This document shows positions 1-12,440 of a DNA stretch of 64,000 nucleotides, piece by piece. The DNA lies in contig OX457031.1 of the NCBI GenBank assembly GCA_949752745.1, positions 53,226,303-53,290,302 of the forward strand, in the 5' to 3' direction. A model generated the notes under the pieces. That model did not search any database. It saw nothing but the letters and a program-made list of their open reading frames with translations, and was not told the DNA's origin. The DNA comes from Protula sp. h YS-2021 (Eukaryota > Annelida > Polychaeta > Sabellida > Serpulidae). The position numbers and the translations under genes were made by a program. The stretch's first letter is position 1, and every line of letters starts with the position of its first letter.

Positions 1-1515
1 TTCATACCACTATGTGTTCCTTTCCGTTAGTTTCATAGTAATATTTTGGCGCATTCTCGAAACACATTACTTATGTACATATCATCTATGTATGCACTGA
101 TTGCATTCCTTTCTTTTCAACATGCAGCATTAAACTGAAAACAAACTGCTCTTTGGGTGCCACCAAGAAATTTCTGCCACTTTCCCCCAGCACATTAACA
201 TCACCAAGCTGCAGACCGGGGTTTGGGGGAGGGGGGGGGGGGGGGGTGCGACGAGTGGGAAATTGTGGGGAATCAGACTCTTGCACATCAATTAAAATGT
301 TCTAAAGCATACAAGTTTACAATTTTTTCATTATTTAAAAAAAACGGGTTTGTACTGACACACTACCAGGGTGATGGGGAATTCATTGGCGTAGCCACTT
401 TTACAAGTGTGTGTAGGGGGGTGGCAAATCTTTTCAAAACGTTCATTGAACTTCCCGGTAAACATTTTTTTGTTATAAAACGTTTTACAAACGTTTTTGT
501 AAAACCTAAAAAAATCATTAAAACGTTTTCTTTTTGTAATAGCTACAAGAAACGATAAAAAATGTTTATTTTGGGAATTTTTTAAAGGGTTGCAGAGTGA
601 GCGTTTTCCGAACAGTTACATCGGGGTTTTAACAATACAATTCCCAAACCTTTTTCAATCAGTAGGGGGAAAACGAGTCTTCTACCACAGTATTTTACCA
701 CAGAGTTCTACCACAGAGTTCTGCTACAGAGTTCTACCACAGTAACCCCCCCCCCCCCCACCCCCCTCGTGGCAGCAAGCCCTTGCGAAATTGTGAAGAG
801 CGCACCATTCAAAGATGTGTGCGAATGGCCAGCCCTTTCAAAGGCGTGAGCAACCCATGTTGTTCACACACGCACACACAGACACACATACACAATGAAT
901 AACTGTTTATTTTGGAATAAAGGGATCCCTTTAATTTTAGTTTTAGGTGGACTAGTACAACCCAAGCGGCATAATCTCTTCATCTCAGTCTTCTCTTGCA
1001 CCCACCGCCATTTCAATTTCAAAAAGGTATTTTCCACAGGTCTCTACTATTTTTGTCGGGCAATTCCAAGACACATTGTAAAAACAATGCGTCTCGAACG
1101 CCAAACGATAGAAATTTATGGTACAGACCTAGTCTATCTAAGTGGTAAGGCATGAATGATGCTTCACTTTCTTTTATCTCTTGTATATACCTGACTTTCT
1201 CTTTTTTCCCAATATGCCTCTCTTATATACCCACCCTCCCCTCAACAGCGAAGTTGTGTGTGAATTAAACTATCAACCAACCCCCTCTCTAGGACAAAGT
1301 GTATGTATAGCAGGAAATACCCATTACAACAAGAAAATAATTTGTTCAACAGGCAAGAATAACATTTTTCAGCCCTTTCAAAAACGTGAGCAACTGATTT
1401 TTTTACACACACACACAAACACTCATACACAATAGCACCAGCGTATTTCGAATTTTTAGGCGGCTGCCCTGAAAAGGTCAGCCACAAGAGTATTATTACT
1501 TGGCTGGTGCTGGTA
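1..1515. other. no gene seen; G- and C-tracts and low-complexity DNA
   Basis: No reading frame here has a recognisable domain or a convincing splice-bounded exon. The stretch holds a G-tract near 226-246, a C-tract near 744-758 and short CA-rich runs near 865-893 and 1407-1432. The small frames that cross it are of the size expected by chance in AT-rich DNA. Confidence 0.6.
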
Positions 1516-2072
1516 TTACTTGGCGAATGTCAGCCTGTCTTGAAGCGGTCTTAGCTGCTGCGTCATTTGCGCGCTGTTGAAGACGCAGTAGACGGTTCTG
1601 GCTCCGCAGGTCATACATTCTAGGCCGTACTCATGACGCAGGTCTGCCATGTACGCGTGGTTGCAGGTACAGTAAAGGCATGCTTGGCTGACCGCAAATG
1701 GACGCGATCGCTCTGTCGTTTCCTGGGAAGGAGCTGCATCCAAAACACTCCTCAACGTCATTAAACAAGAAATATCCGGCCCATGCTGGATATTCACGTT
1801 CTTCGAGAGCCGCCAGCATGTCCTCCCCAAGCATCCATATCCTTTGGTGGGTCGCAATATGCAGTCACCTTCTTCAATATTCTGCATTCGTTTGCCAATA
1901 GTGACAATCCGGTTGATGCAAACTGGTAGGTAAACTGGCTGGGCATGCGCCGGATCAGGTAACAGATGGAAGAAGTACCGTCTGTATTGCGTGCCTGTTG
2001 GTGCATGGACGCGACATGTGTTTCTCTGACTTCCCGGACGACTAGCGGCGTGTTGATGTCCAGTTTAGACAA
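1516..2072 (-). pseudogene. decayed Cys-rich coding trace, function unknown
   Basis: Two overlapping minus-strand frames (1516-1887 and 1794-2072) read like one frameshifted protein. The downstream part has paired cysteines in a zinc-ribbon-like layout (CLYCTCNHAY, then ECMTCGARTVYC). I do not recognise the family. It may belong to the same old element as the Cys-rich frame at 2344-2754, but that one is on the other strand. A real gene is possible, but there is no good start and the frame is broken. Confidence 0.3.
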
Positions 2073-2343
2073 GTGAGGAAAGAAGGTGTGAAGTTAAGAC
2101 TTTTATAACTAATCTGAGCACTTTATATATGCCTTTTAGTGTGTGAGTTACGTCACGCCCCCCCGAGCCAACGACCCACTTCATATTAAGACGTGGTGTG
2201 TGTGTGTGTGTGTGTGAGTTACGCAAGGTAGCCCCCCCCCCCCCTTGGGCCAGCGACTCACAGAATAAGGACATAGTGTGTGACAGGACCCACTCCCCCC
2301 GGGCCAGCAAAGTATAGAAAATTTAGTTTTGCAACATATTACG

Positions 2344-2754
2344 TAATGGTATGTAGATGTAGGCCCGAAAAATGGCTTCAACAGACAAGACGATCACAGT
2401 GCTGAGGAACGCCCGCCAGTAACACTAACAACTGAGTGTTACAAGTGCTGGGTTTGGATTGAATATGCGGCACAGCCTCACAACTGTCCCGTAGACCACA
2501 ACGCACCGCGTCTGTTCTGCTGCAAAACCTGTGGTGGCCTCTTATGGTACAAGTTTACAGCGACGTTGCTTGAGCCGGAGTATACAGCGACGTTGCTTGA
2601 GCCGGACTATACAGACTGCTGGTGGTGTGGCGTGACACAAAGAAACATGAGTTATTACAACCCGTCACCCCTTCAAATCTGCAGGAAGGCGTTTACCATG
2701 GAGCAGTACTACAGACACCAATGTCGGTGTGAGAACCCAACGTGTTGGTGAAGA
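2344..2754 (+). CDS. Cys/Trp-rich open frame with internal 24-bp duplication, unknown function
   Basis: The frame stays open for about 136 codons without an obvious ATG near its beginning; the first usable TTG/ATG lies well inside. It shows zinc-binding-like pairs in order: CYKC, a C/H stretch, CCKTCGG, then CWWCG, and a C-terminal HQCRC...C cluster. A 24-bp unit encoding YTATLLEP-type residues is repeated back to back (about 2556-2606). The frame stops just before the long GT microsatellite. It could be an exon or a remnant of a DNA-virus-like transposon; no family is assigned. Confidence 0.35.
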
Positions 2755-2812
2755 GCCAACATCTAAAAAAACTTCCACCCCTCTTACGAAATAAGAGGGA
2801 CCAATCTATGTC

Positions 2813-3385
<573 letters not shown>

Positions 3386-4523
3386 CTGTTTCGATTCAGT
3401 GCTAAAGAAACGGTTTATGACACATGGTTTGAAGAGAATGATGAGTTCCTGGCAGACTCTGAAAAAGCCTTGGAGAAAGCGTTAGGTGCTCCGTCAGACG
3501 TCCCTGCAGTACAGCAAAGAATGCCAGATCCTGAGGGACCTGGCTGCCCCAGGTTGCAAATGCGCTTGTAAATGATAACACCAAACAATTCAGCACAATT
3601 AAGTGAAAAGCACACCTGAAGCATCTTGAGGAAGAAGTGGTCATGTCAAGCAATCATGAGGAAGGAGACAGTGAAGACGAGCATCTCACTAGGGTCAAGT
3701 CTAAATTTGAATCTAGCAAGACCATACCTGTTTTAGCGAGGAAGATGTCACGCTGTTGAAACAGAACTTTCGGGCAACACTTTCTCTAACCCATACTGAT
3801 ATTTTATGGTGCTTATGCGAAGAAAACTTTTTCAACAAAGACACGTACATATACTTGACCGAAGAAAAGCCATCGAGGCCTACCTCGATGGAAAAGGACA
3901 TTTCATCATGCCAATGCTCTTTGCATGCATAATGCGCAATCTCTAACAGACGGTTTGCCAACAGCCTTTCTTGATGCTTTCAACGAGCTAGCTCCACGAT
4001 TTTACAACCATCTCGTGAAAACATACATGTGATGCCGTATAAAAGGAACGGGTGAAGAGGATCAAGCCAGCATTCAATGTGTAGCCATGGAGAAGACAAG
4101 TGGCTTTAAAATTAGTGTGAACTTAAACATTACTGTGGAGGATGGAGAACTTGGACCATTTCTTCTAATCAAACGTGGATACAGATGGCTTACTTTATCA
4201 CCATCTTTGTAGGAGATTGTGTGCCAGAACTTGGGAAATTTACGCAACATTGGCTTCAAACAGTACTTAACGCAAGCGAAGTGACTTGAAGTCATTTCAT
4301 ACCAAGGCATGCGCTATGTGAGTTTTGTGCACACATCGCTATTTGAAGGGACAGTCTACAAGTATTACATCAACATGAATGACGGTGAATGGGAGACAAT
4401 GCTTCAGGAGATGGATAACATTAAATCAGTCTTATTCAATAAACCTGAACCATGTGCAGAATGTCATGGCGTGAAAGCTGTCATCAAACTGGAAAAGGAC
4501 AATCGGATGAAGGTGTCAAAACT
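3386..4523 (+). pseudogene. decayed gene with two PC4-like modules, cut by a LINE insertion
   Basis: Plus-strand coding traces run through several frameshifts and stops. An acidic N-terminal part (from about 3386) is followed by a conserved-looking block at about 4084-4515 made of two similar modules of about 45-55 residues. The second is open at 4309-4515: a beta-rich stretch (GMRYVSFVHTSLFEGTVYKY), then YINMNDGEWETMLQEM, which recalls the 'K-G-I-S-L-x-x-x-Q-W' helix entry of the PC4/p15 single-strand DNA-binding fold. It ends in a CAECHG motif and a basic tail. Coding similarity ceases at about 4520, where the 3' end of the minus-strand LINE begins, so the LINE appears to have inserted into it. 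PC4 likeness is inference by pattern only. Confidence 0.4.
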
Positions 4524-4543
4524 ATTCTATTCTATTCTGGTTC

Positions 4544-4852
4544 TTACAACGCGCTTATGCCTGAGCGCAACAACCAAGCACGATTTACACAAAAATTTGC
4601 TTTACTAAAAAGATGAGTCTTTAGCATTCGCTCAAACATATTAAAGTTCTTTGCAGTTTTTATTATCCCTGGTGATGCGTTCCATAATGTAGGACTCGCA
4701 TGATTAAAACTTCTTAGTCCATACTTCAGATTACACTTTGGTACAACTAAAAGGTCCTGTTCTGCAGAACGGAGTGTGCGTCGTGGTTGATATTTGAGAA
4801 TCATATCTGAAATGTATTCCGGGGCAAGCCCATGCAGAGCCTTATATGTCAA
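4544..4852 (-). pseudogene. LINE ORF2 C-terminal fragment
   Basis: This frame encodes the standard tail found at the end of CR1/L2-like ORF2 proteins: an ALHGLAPEYISDMI motif, then a basic stretch, then a FNHASPTLWNAS-type motif and a final HLFSKANF. It is separated from the reverse transcriptase by a frameshift between about 4850 and 5045. Its downstream end lies next to the repeat tail that marks the 3' end of the element. Confidence 0.8.
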
Positions 4853-5044
4853 TGATATGACTCTATACTGGATTCGCTGTTCAATCGGTGACCAATGTAA
4901 AGACGCTAGTACAGGTGTTATAGGGGCGTGTTTCGGAGTGAGTTTAACTAAATGCAGCTGTATTCATGACAGATTGTAATTTGGATAACGTGATCTTTGG
5001 TAGACCAATAAGAACACAGTTCGCATAGTCCAAGTGATAAATCA

Positions 5045-5800
5045 CTAACGCGTGAACAAGGCATTTGGCTGCATTTTCGGTAAGAAATTTCCTAATACTC
5101 CAAATCCATCGAATTTAGTAGTAACACTTTCTACACTTTCTATGTCGTTTATGTGCTGCATGTCCAGGTTTGTATCCATGATTACCCCTAAATTGTGTGC
5201 CTCATGTGTCCTCTCTACTAAAGCGTCCTTAAGGTGAAGTTGGTGAATTGCAATATGATCCATATTGTTTGGGCTTGCAATCACAAGAAACTCAGTTTTA
5301 TCTTGGTTCAGCTTTAATTTATTACGGAGCATCCAATCACTGATGGAATTGATGCTATTCGTGAGACTATCACAAGCTGTACGTTGGTCAATGACTGACT
5401 TAGGGTTAGCTGACCTTTTAATCTGTGTGTCATCTGCATTGCAGTGGAACCAGAGGTGAAGAGCAAACATAAGATGTCCAAGTGGTCTAGTGTAATCACT
5501 AAACATTCTGGAACCAATATTCGAACCCTGAGGTGCAGAACAATTTAGCTCCTTAATGTCAGATAACACATCATCAATCATAACTTGGACTTCGCAGCCG
5601 ACAAGATAGGAGCGAAACCACTCAAGAACCTGTCCTTTGATTCCAGAAGTTTGTTCCAGTCGTTTGATCATTATGGCGTGATCCAGCGTATCGAATGCTG
5701 CACTGAGGTCGAGGAGGTTAAGATAAACTATTTGTCGATTATCTAGGTGTAGAAGAATGTCATTAAGCACCTTCGTTAATGCCGTTTCAATGCTATGCAT
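5045..5800 (-). pseudogene. LINE reverse transcriptase fragment
   Basis: This 251-codon open stretch contains reverse transcriptase core blocks in order: LLDLSAAFDTLDHAI (block with the first catalytic Asp), a CSAPQGS box, and NADDTQ, a divergent form of the YADD/FADD catalytic box. The fingers are truncated at the N-terminus by the frame break near 5800. Loss of the aromatic residue before ADD and the breaks on both sides argue against activity. It is the central domain of the LINE spanning 4524-7735. Confidence 0.85.
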
Positions 5801-6621
5801 AGATTATATGCTGAATGATATTTTTCCGACAGATTGAAGCGTGCGATATAAGTGTTTGTCGACAAACTACTTCTTCAATTATGTTAGATAAAAAGAGAGA
5901 TTGGACACGGGGCGATAATTCTTTGGTATGCGTTCTAATGTTGGGTTTTTGAGTAGATGCTTTATCTCCGCGGTTTTGTAGCGATCAGGAAACACTCCGG
6001 AACTAAGAGAAAGGTTAACTATTCGAGAAATAACCTGGCGCTAGCTCTTCTAAACACGATTTTAGTAGAGATGTGGAAATTGGGTCCAGTATAGATGTTT
6101 TAATCGGCAATGATATAAGAATTTTTGCGATTTCAGGACAGGTAAAGTTGTCAAATTTTTCCAATTCCTCAATATTAGAGCCTAAATGTCCATCAAAATC
6201 AAACGCAGAATCGGTATCCGTATCAAAGGTTGCGCAAATTTTGCTGATCTTTTTAAAAAATAGTCATTAAAGTCATTTGCCATATCTTTGGAGAAGGTGT
6301 ATACCGGGAGTGGGTTATTTTTATTTCTGTGCATAATCATATTCATTTTCCTGCCCTTTTTCATTTTTCTGAGATGATTTCACAATAATATCTTCTTTGT
6401 GCTTGCTCAAGAATCACACCGAAATTATGTTGCTCTTCTGTGATTTCAATTTCAGACGTTTCTTATTTGCTTTTCCGCCATTTGCGCTCTTTAGCTCCGA
6501 GTCTTTTTCGAGCATTTTGAATATCTTCGTTATACCATGGTTCGCGTTTGTGGTTTCAGTTTTTCCGTACAATAACTGGCGCGTGTTTGTCTAATATGGC
6601 TTGGAGTTTACTGTCGTAAGC

Positions 6622-7698
6622 CTAGACTAGCGAATCTAAATTCATCGAAGTGTAATTTTGAACCAAGTTCGAGTTTCTAATATCTTTCCTAAAAGCGTCG
6701 GGATCAATTGACTTGATTTTCCTGTATCGTTTTTCATTTATTTGAATAAGGGGTCTGATGGAATCAAGCGTGAAATATATCGCGTGATAATAAGTAAGAA
6801 GGTCGCCAGCCACGACGTCGCCTAAACTAACAGTATCATTAGAACGTGAAATAATCAAATCCAATGTATGCCCATTTTCATGGGTTGGGAAATTTACATG
6901 CTGACTGAGACCGAATGCATGAAGAATATGCTTAATTTTTTTTTTGTGAAACTATCAGTTGGTGCATACCAATGTATGTTAAAGTCACCTGTAAGGAAAA
7001 CTGGCTACTCCTCCAATAAATCCGAAAACTCTTGAATAAAAATAGACTGGGATGACTGTGGTGGTCTATAAATGCATGCAATCCGTAAGGTTTCGTTTTG
7101 GACATTTATTTATACCAGGATATTCTCAAAAGATTCATATTTTGATGCTTGGATCCTAACAGGGTACAACTCACTATTGCATAAAATAGCCACACCACCA
7201 CCTGGCCGATGGTCACGATCAGACCGCAGCATTTTGAACCATTGCTGCATAATGCGGATTCCTCAAGTTTCAGTGATCGAAACAGTATCCGTATTTTTTT
7301 TTCATTTGGCTAATGCTTGATGTTTTGTAGGTTCTTTTTAGAGAGCGTGAGTTCAGTATCAAAATTCGACTTGTCGAAATAAGTGGTGCTGAGGTGGGAA
7401 CTTGCACCAAATTATTGCGATTGACCCCACAGGAATGTATTCGTAAAACGATGCGGTCCAATGTTATAATTTCTATAGGCGAGATTGTTGTGACAGACGT
7501 TCCATTTCTTGACCGTGGTCCATATATCCCACTTGTACGATCTGTTATTATCCGTTTTATCTGTTGACCTTTTGGTTGTGTTTCCAAATTCAGAAGCGCA
7601 AAGCACATGGCGAATGTAATAAGCACATCGATTCTATAAAATAATCCCATTAAGAAAAACTCAATAGGTTTTATCCAAATACTGACACATCTCAGCAA
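6622..7698 (-). pseudogene. LINE endonuclease region, frameshifted
   Basis: Minus-strand frames in this stretch carry pieces of an exonuclease-endonuclease-phosphatase domain. Examples are GGGVAILCNSELYPVRI (near 7160-7210), and downstream a MDLIISRSNDTVSLGDV segment at 6864-6800, the usual 'D-hydrophobic-I' region before the catalytic His. At least three frame breaks are present. A shorter ORF2 piece follows at 6182-6364, between this region and the reverse transcriptase. Confidence 0.7.
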
Positions 7699-7899
7699 TT
7701 TAAGAATTTCTTTTCAGAAAAATAGGTTAGAACACTAGCTCAGATATTTTCAGTGCTTTTTACTAAAAAGTTAGTAGTTTAACTAAAATTTCATATCTAC
7801 TACAATATTCCTTGAAACATAGCATTTAAAATAATATAAAACTATCCAGAAAAAGACTGGTCAAAGTTCAGTTGGAGAATATAAACGTGCAAAATCAGC

Positions 7900-8735
7900 A
7901 TGGACTTACCTGTGCTCAAGGATATGCCGAGAATTATGATTGTCACTGCCGCAAGTACAATTGCAATATGTGTGAACCAAACAACTTTTGCAACAAGTGT
8001 GGCTCGCTAACAGTATCGCCAGCATAGAACCATTTGCTCGCCAGCCGTCATAGTGTGCAGACGTGTTTTTATTCAACCACCAGATGTGAAGCAGGATGGA
8101 TGTAGAAACGTGTTTCAAGGAGAAGAACGTGGACTACATGATAAATGAGTTGGCACGTTTTGGTTCTGTTAAAGAACAACTACAACACTTCAACATCTAA
8201 TGAAAACTTGCTCATTCAATACTGAACTTGCCAAACGTGACAATTTCATCAAAGAGTGTGTGCTTTCAAACACTGAGGAGTTTTATATGGAGGGGCTGAG
8301 GAGTTTTATATGGAAGCAGCATTTCACTTTGCTCGGTTTGATCCAAGACTGTTTGATGAAGTGAGAGAGTGGTTAATCTATATTGCAGTATAATGCAAGA
8401 CATTACATTGAGATAACATACTGTGCAAAAAGCATATTGTGAAGAAATGTTACTAGCTTCAAAAACAATTGCATGTTTAGTATGTCCTGCTTGTTAAAAT
8501 GAAGAGTGTCAAGAACATACTTGTCATTTCACATGTGTCTACACATATTGGAATGAAGCTAAATGTTATGTTCAGTTAGACAGAGTATTGGACAATGCAA
8601 ATGAACGTTGTGAGAAATATGGGTTAAATGCTAAAACATTTGATGAATTAAATAGTTGGTTAGTGTACATTAAAGATCAATGGACTCCAATTATTCACAC
8701 CATTGTGTTTATATGTGATTTGTAAAAAAAAGTAC
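7900..8735 (+). pseudogene. decayed coding traces of unknown function, Cys-rich start
   Basis: On the plus strand, about 7912-8010 encodes a dense cysteine cluster (CHCRKYNCNMCEPNNFCNKC), as in a small zinc-binding module. About 8200-8390 and about 8570-8720 hold two similar C-terminal motifs (FDPRLFDEVREWLIYI and KTFDELNSWLVYI), which suggests two related genes or a duplication. Many stops interrupt them. They lie between the LINE and piggyBac insertions and may be more of the element whose other piece is at 3.4-4.5 kb. Family unknown. Confidence 0.3.
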
Positions 8736-8839
8736 TTGTTTGCACAAAAGATATGTGGATTGAGTTATGAGGTGAATAAACTGTAAGATATGTTGATTGA
8801 ACTATGAAATTAATAAAATGTAAGATATGTTAACAATAA

Positions 8840-11650
8840 TTAACCCGATACTGCATAGCGTTTCATTTTTGGGACAGTAATTTAAATACTATTTTGTATA
8901 TGAAACAGCTGTTAGTTTTTATCAATTTTGTTTCCGTGCTATTTATAAGATCCTGGTATTTTACATGACAACACGAAGTGGACTTTGAATTCAGCAACAT
9001 AAATTTCATACACCTAATGTGGAAGCCTTATTTTTGCTTTCAAAACAAAGGAACACAGGAAAAAGTAAGTGATTATTTTGGTTATTATAAAACATATTTT
9101 GATGCTAATTTTGTTAGAAAACCTTGCTCAATATATTATAATTTACGGTACTAAATTACCATTTGTATACAAATACATTGCAAGAGAAAAAATATAAACT
9201 CTTCCGTTCCATTTTTGGAACGCTAAGCACGAAGGTGCCAGTTATTGTTTTTACGGATTTGTATTAAACTTAAGCATTTTATGCAGTTTTCTAGTTATGC
9301 TGCATAAAATTTGGCAAGCGATACACAGCTAGCGAAGTTGTTGTCATGTTAGAAGATGACGACGCATTTGCGTCGGCGTCCATTGCCATTATGCCGCCGG
9401 ATTCGCTAATAAGCGATGAAGACAGCGGTGACGAGGACGATGTTGGAAGCGCTGATGTTAATAATCTAAGTGGAGGGCAGTTACGTGTCAATGCCCATTC
9501 TTCTGTCACATACTTTGGAGGTGCCAGAGTAGTAGTTGGCGATTGAGGCACCGACTCAGACCCTGATTCTGATTCACACTCCGATCCAGGCTCCGAAGTT
9601 TCCTAAGTAAATATATATCCTTTCTACTTGGCTGTTACTCCAGCTATAACTAAAAACACACCCTAACAAGACCACCTTCTAAGTGTTACATCTGGTTTCT
9701 ACAGTAAAACACAAATAAGGCCATCTAAAAAAACTTGCGTTGTTTTATGAGTTCTAGAAATAATTTAAATTATAAGATTATGATACCAATGTATACTATA
9801 ATTAAATTTTAAAATAGTAACAAATGCCACATTTGGAAAACCTAATGCACACAATACAATTTTAAATAATGAATTGTATTTTTATTCTTTATTAGGGTCA
9901 CAAAAAACTTGGCAGCCACGTATTATTTTGCTTGGGCAGAATATTCAACAATCGCAGCCATCGCAAAACGTGTCGCATCCCGATCAAGTCCAGACGAATA
10001 CACCCGATAGTCAACAACCCATTGCAAGAGCACAACAAGGTCGACGCGCTCCAGCTGTTGTTCGTAATTGGCATAGACAAAACATGCCATTGGCACGAAC
10101 CAATATTTTCAGTTTTGAATCCCCCAACAGTCCAAACTTTGCATGGCGGTGAACCGATTCGAATAAATTATGAGATACCTTCACCTCGCAGATAACAGCA
10201 ACGTAGATGCGACAGACAAATTCGCCAAAATTCGTCCACTTTAGAACGCCATAAATTCAAAATTTCTTTCTTCAGTTTTTTTTTCGTCCAAGGAACATCT
10301 GTCGATAGACGAATCTATGATACAATACTTTGGTCCTCACAGTGCAAAACAGTTCATCCGCGGAAAACCCATCCGTTTTGGTTTTTGTGGTGTATGAATA
10401 CCCGCTTTTTTCATCTTTGCAATTGTTGGACAGCTTGACTCCTAAATCGGAGTAATTGGCACTATAAGACCTAACCGAACCGAGTTATGACCTGTGCTAG
10501 AAGTAGACAAAATGAATAAAAAAGAGCGTGGAACATTAGATTTTCAGTATGAAAGAAATAAATCAAACGTTGTGGTCCGATGGAAAAACAGTTTGGTCAC
10601 ACTAGTGTCCAATTTTACTGGCGTATACCAAGCTGTACGGGCTCGACGGTGGTCCAGGGCAAGCACGCGATACATTTAAATATAACAGCCAAATTTAATA
10701 CACATGTATAACAACAACATGGGTGGTGTCTACCGTATGTACCAAAGCATTAACAAATACCGGATGTCCATACGTTCCAAAAAGTGGTGGTTGCCGTTAT
10801 TCGCCTTTGTACCAGAAGCTGCCATACAAAATGCTTGGGTGCTGTATCAAATGACCCTAAGCTACGCAAGCAATAAGCGCGATTTCTTAGCTTTTCGTCG
10901 CGAAGTAACCAAAGTGTATTTTGCCAAACTTTCAAAAACAACCGAAAGAGGTCGACACAGTTGCTCCGGAGGGCGGCCGTCATCTCTTGACAAACAGATA
11001 CCCGCCGATGTAAGATCTGACGGCACTGAACACTTCATCAAGCCAATTCCAACACGGCGTCGATGTACATTCTGTGGTCTGAAATTGAGCAGAATCTGCA
11101 TCAAATGCAATGTGGGATTGCACGATCGTTGCCTCATGGATTTCCACAAGAACTAACAAAGTGAAGTTTACGGGCTGTGTATTACAGTAATATGTATTCC
11201 AATATACACCAGGATCCCGGAGTTACAACCACCTGTAAAACTACGGAAAAGTAGTCTCAATTTCGGGTTGGTCTTATTTCCGAATGTCTTTATAATGAGA
11301 GCAGTATAAACCGGACTGAGAATAAACGGTCTCATTTTCTGGGTTGCCTTAATTTCGGGGTGGTTTGACCCCGTAATCCTAGTGTAATTGTTTAATTAGA
11401 ATTAATTTTATCATTCTTTGGAGTAAAAAAGAGAGGTATTTGTGCGTATGTAGAACGGATGACTGTTGTTGTACAATAGTGTATCCATTTGTGCATAACG
11501 TTCCATTTTTGGTACGGCTCAGATTTCGAAAACTGCAATACACATGTAAGAAAAAACAGTTGATAGCAACTGTTTGAAGCATCTTTCTGTAACTAATCCA
11601 TTCAAATACAAAATATTGGCCAAAAAATAATTCATGCAGCAATGGGTTAA
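8840..11650 (+). mobile_element. piggyBac-family DNA transposon, degraded, TTAA-bounded
   Basis: The left end reads TTAACCCGATACTGCATAGC at 8840-8859. The right end (11631-11650) is an imperfect inverted copy that keeps ATGCAG and finishes GGGTTAA. TTAA on both sides is the piggyBac target duplication. Internal CGTTCCATTTTTGG-type palindromic repeats occur near the left end (8859, 9205) and near the right end (11499), like subterminal binding sites. The transposase inside is broken. The sequence right of 11650 is Polinton integrase. Confidence 0.8.
9346..11156 (+). pseudogene. piggyBac transposase pseudogene
   Basis: The N-terminal acidic region is open at 9346-9546 (DSLISDEDSGDEDD). The catalytic middle is only a set of frameshifted traces, for example HLSIDESMIQYFG-like residues near 10300-10400 and the KPIRFGF box. 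The C-terminal third is open at 10704-11156: NNMGGVYRMYQSINKYRMSI, then IRSKKWWLPLFAF and AAIQNAWVLY, all diagnostic of piggyBac/PGBD proteins. A cysteine-rich RING-like tail follows (RRRCTFCG, CIKCNVGLHDRC). An inserted stretch and several frameshifts mean the protein is not functional. Confidence 0.85.
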
Positions 11651-12440
11651 TGATGACACCCGCTTTTTACTGGTTGTCATTGATGTGTTGTCCAAATATT
11701 TGTGGGTTCAGCCAATACCCAACAAACCACAAGCCTTTCAAAAGATTTTTTATAAAACACGTCGAAGACCACGAACTCTAAGGTCAGATAAAAGAACTGA
11801 ATTTAAGCATTTTTAAGAAGGAAGAAATTCATGCCTATACGACAAAGAATGAAACCAAGGCCAACTTTGCTGACAGAGTCATTCATACTCTAGAGGGACT
11901 GATGTATCGGGGTTTCCTATATAAACAAACCTATCTCTATGTGGACATCCTCCAAGAATTGGTGTACAATTACAACCATAGACCTCATGGCTCCCTCCCT
12001 ATGCTCCTGCAGATATTCGAAAGGAAAATGAATCTAAAGTGTGGAAGTATATGTATGTGGACAAATTGAAATTAACATCGAAGAAGAAGAAAAAACCCTT
12101 CAAATTTAAAATTGGTCAACACGTTTGCATTTCCCACATGAAATACATGTTTCAACGGGATTTTCATATAAAGTGGACTCAAGAAGTCTTCATTGTCACA
12201 CATCGTTGTAAGAAGCAAGGAATACACTTGTATTATGTGAAACATTTTGGACGAAGAAATTGATGGATATTTTTATGAGGAAGAACTGCAGAAAGTGACA
12301 AAAGAGATTGAATCCATCTATAGAATTGAAAAGGTTTTGAAACGCGAAAAAGACAAGGTGTTAAAGAATTGTTTGTCAAGTGGTTAGGCTGGCCAAAGAA
12401 ATTTAACAGTTGGGTGAAAGAAACAGACATTCAAAAATAA
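11651..12440 (+). pseudogene. Polinton integrase with chromodomain, broken
   Basis: This is a retroviral-type DDE integrase of the Polinton/Maverick clade. The first catalytic Asp is in FLLVVIDVLSKYLWVQP (about 11670-11720) and the second in LRSDKRTEF (about 11780-11808). The third motif reads NETKANFADRVIHTL, so the usual catalytic Glu is Asp (about 11872). After frameshifts come an SH3-like strand region (open at 12039-12263) and a C-terminal chromodomain ending in LGWPKKFNSWVKETDIQ (to about 12436). The N-terminal part is missing because the piggyBac end lies directly at 11650. It is followed by the ATPase with no real gap. Confidence 0.85.

Larger units (their letters stand above)
4524..7735 (-). 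mobile_element. CR1/L2-like non-LTR retrotransposon (LINE), degraded
   Basis: Read on the minus strand, an apurinic endonuclease region (about 7300-6620) is followed by a reverse transcriptase and a typical CR1/L2 C-terminus. The 3' end carries a short ATTCT-type tandem tail (rc of 4524-4542), as usual for this clade. Frameshifts and stops separate the parts, so it is inactive. It lies between plus-strand Cys-rich coding traces (4.3-4.5 kb and 7.9-8.1 kb), which suggests insertion into an older element. Confidence 0.85.

Noticed and set aside
1631..1834. BIR (IAP) domain suggested by AWAGYFLFNDVEECFGC on the minus strand
   Set aside because: The spacing to the CxxC is two residues short of the BIR consensus, and the downstream His-x6-Cys pair is absent. 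The overlapping frame fits the composition better.
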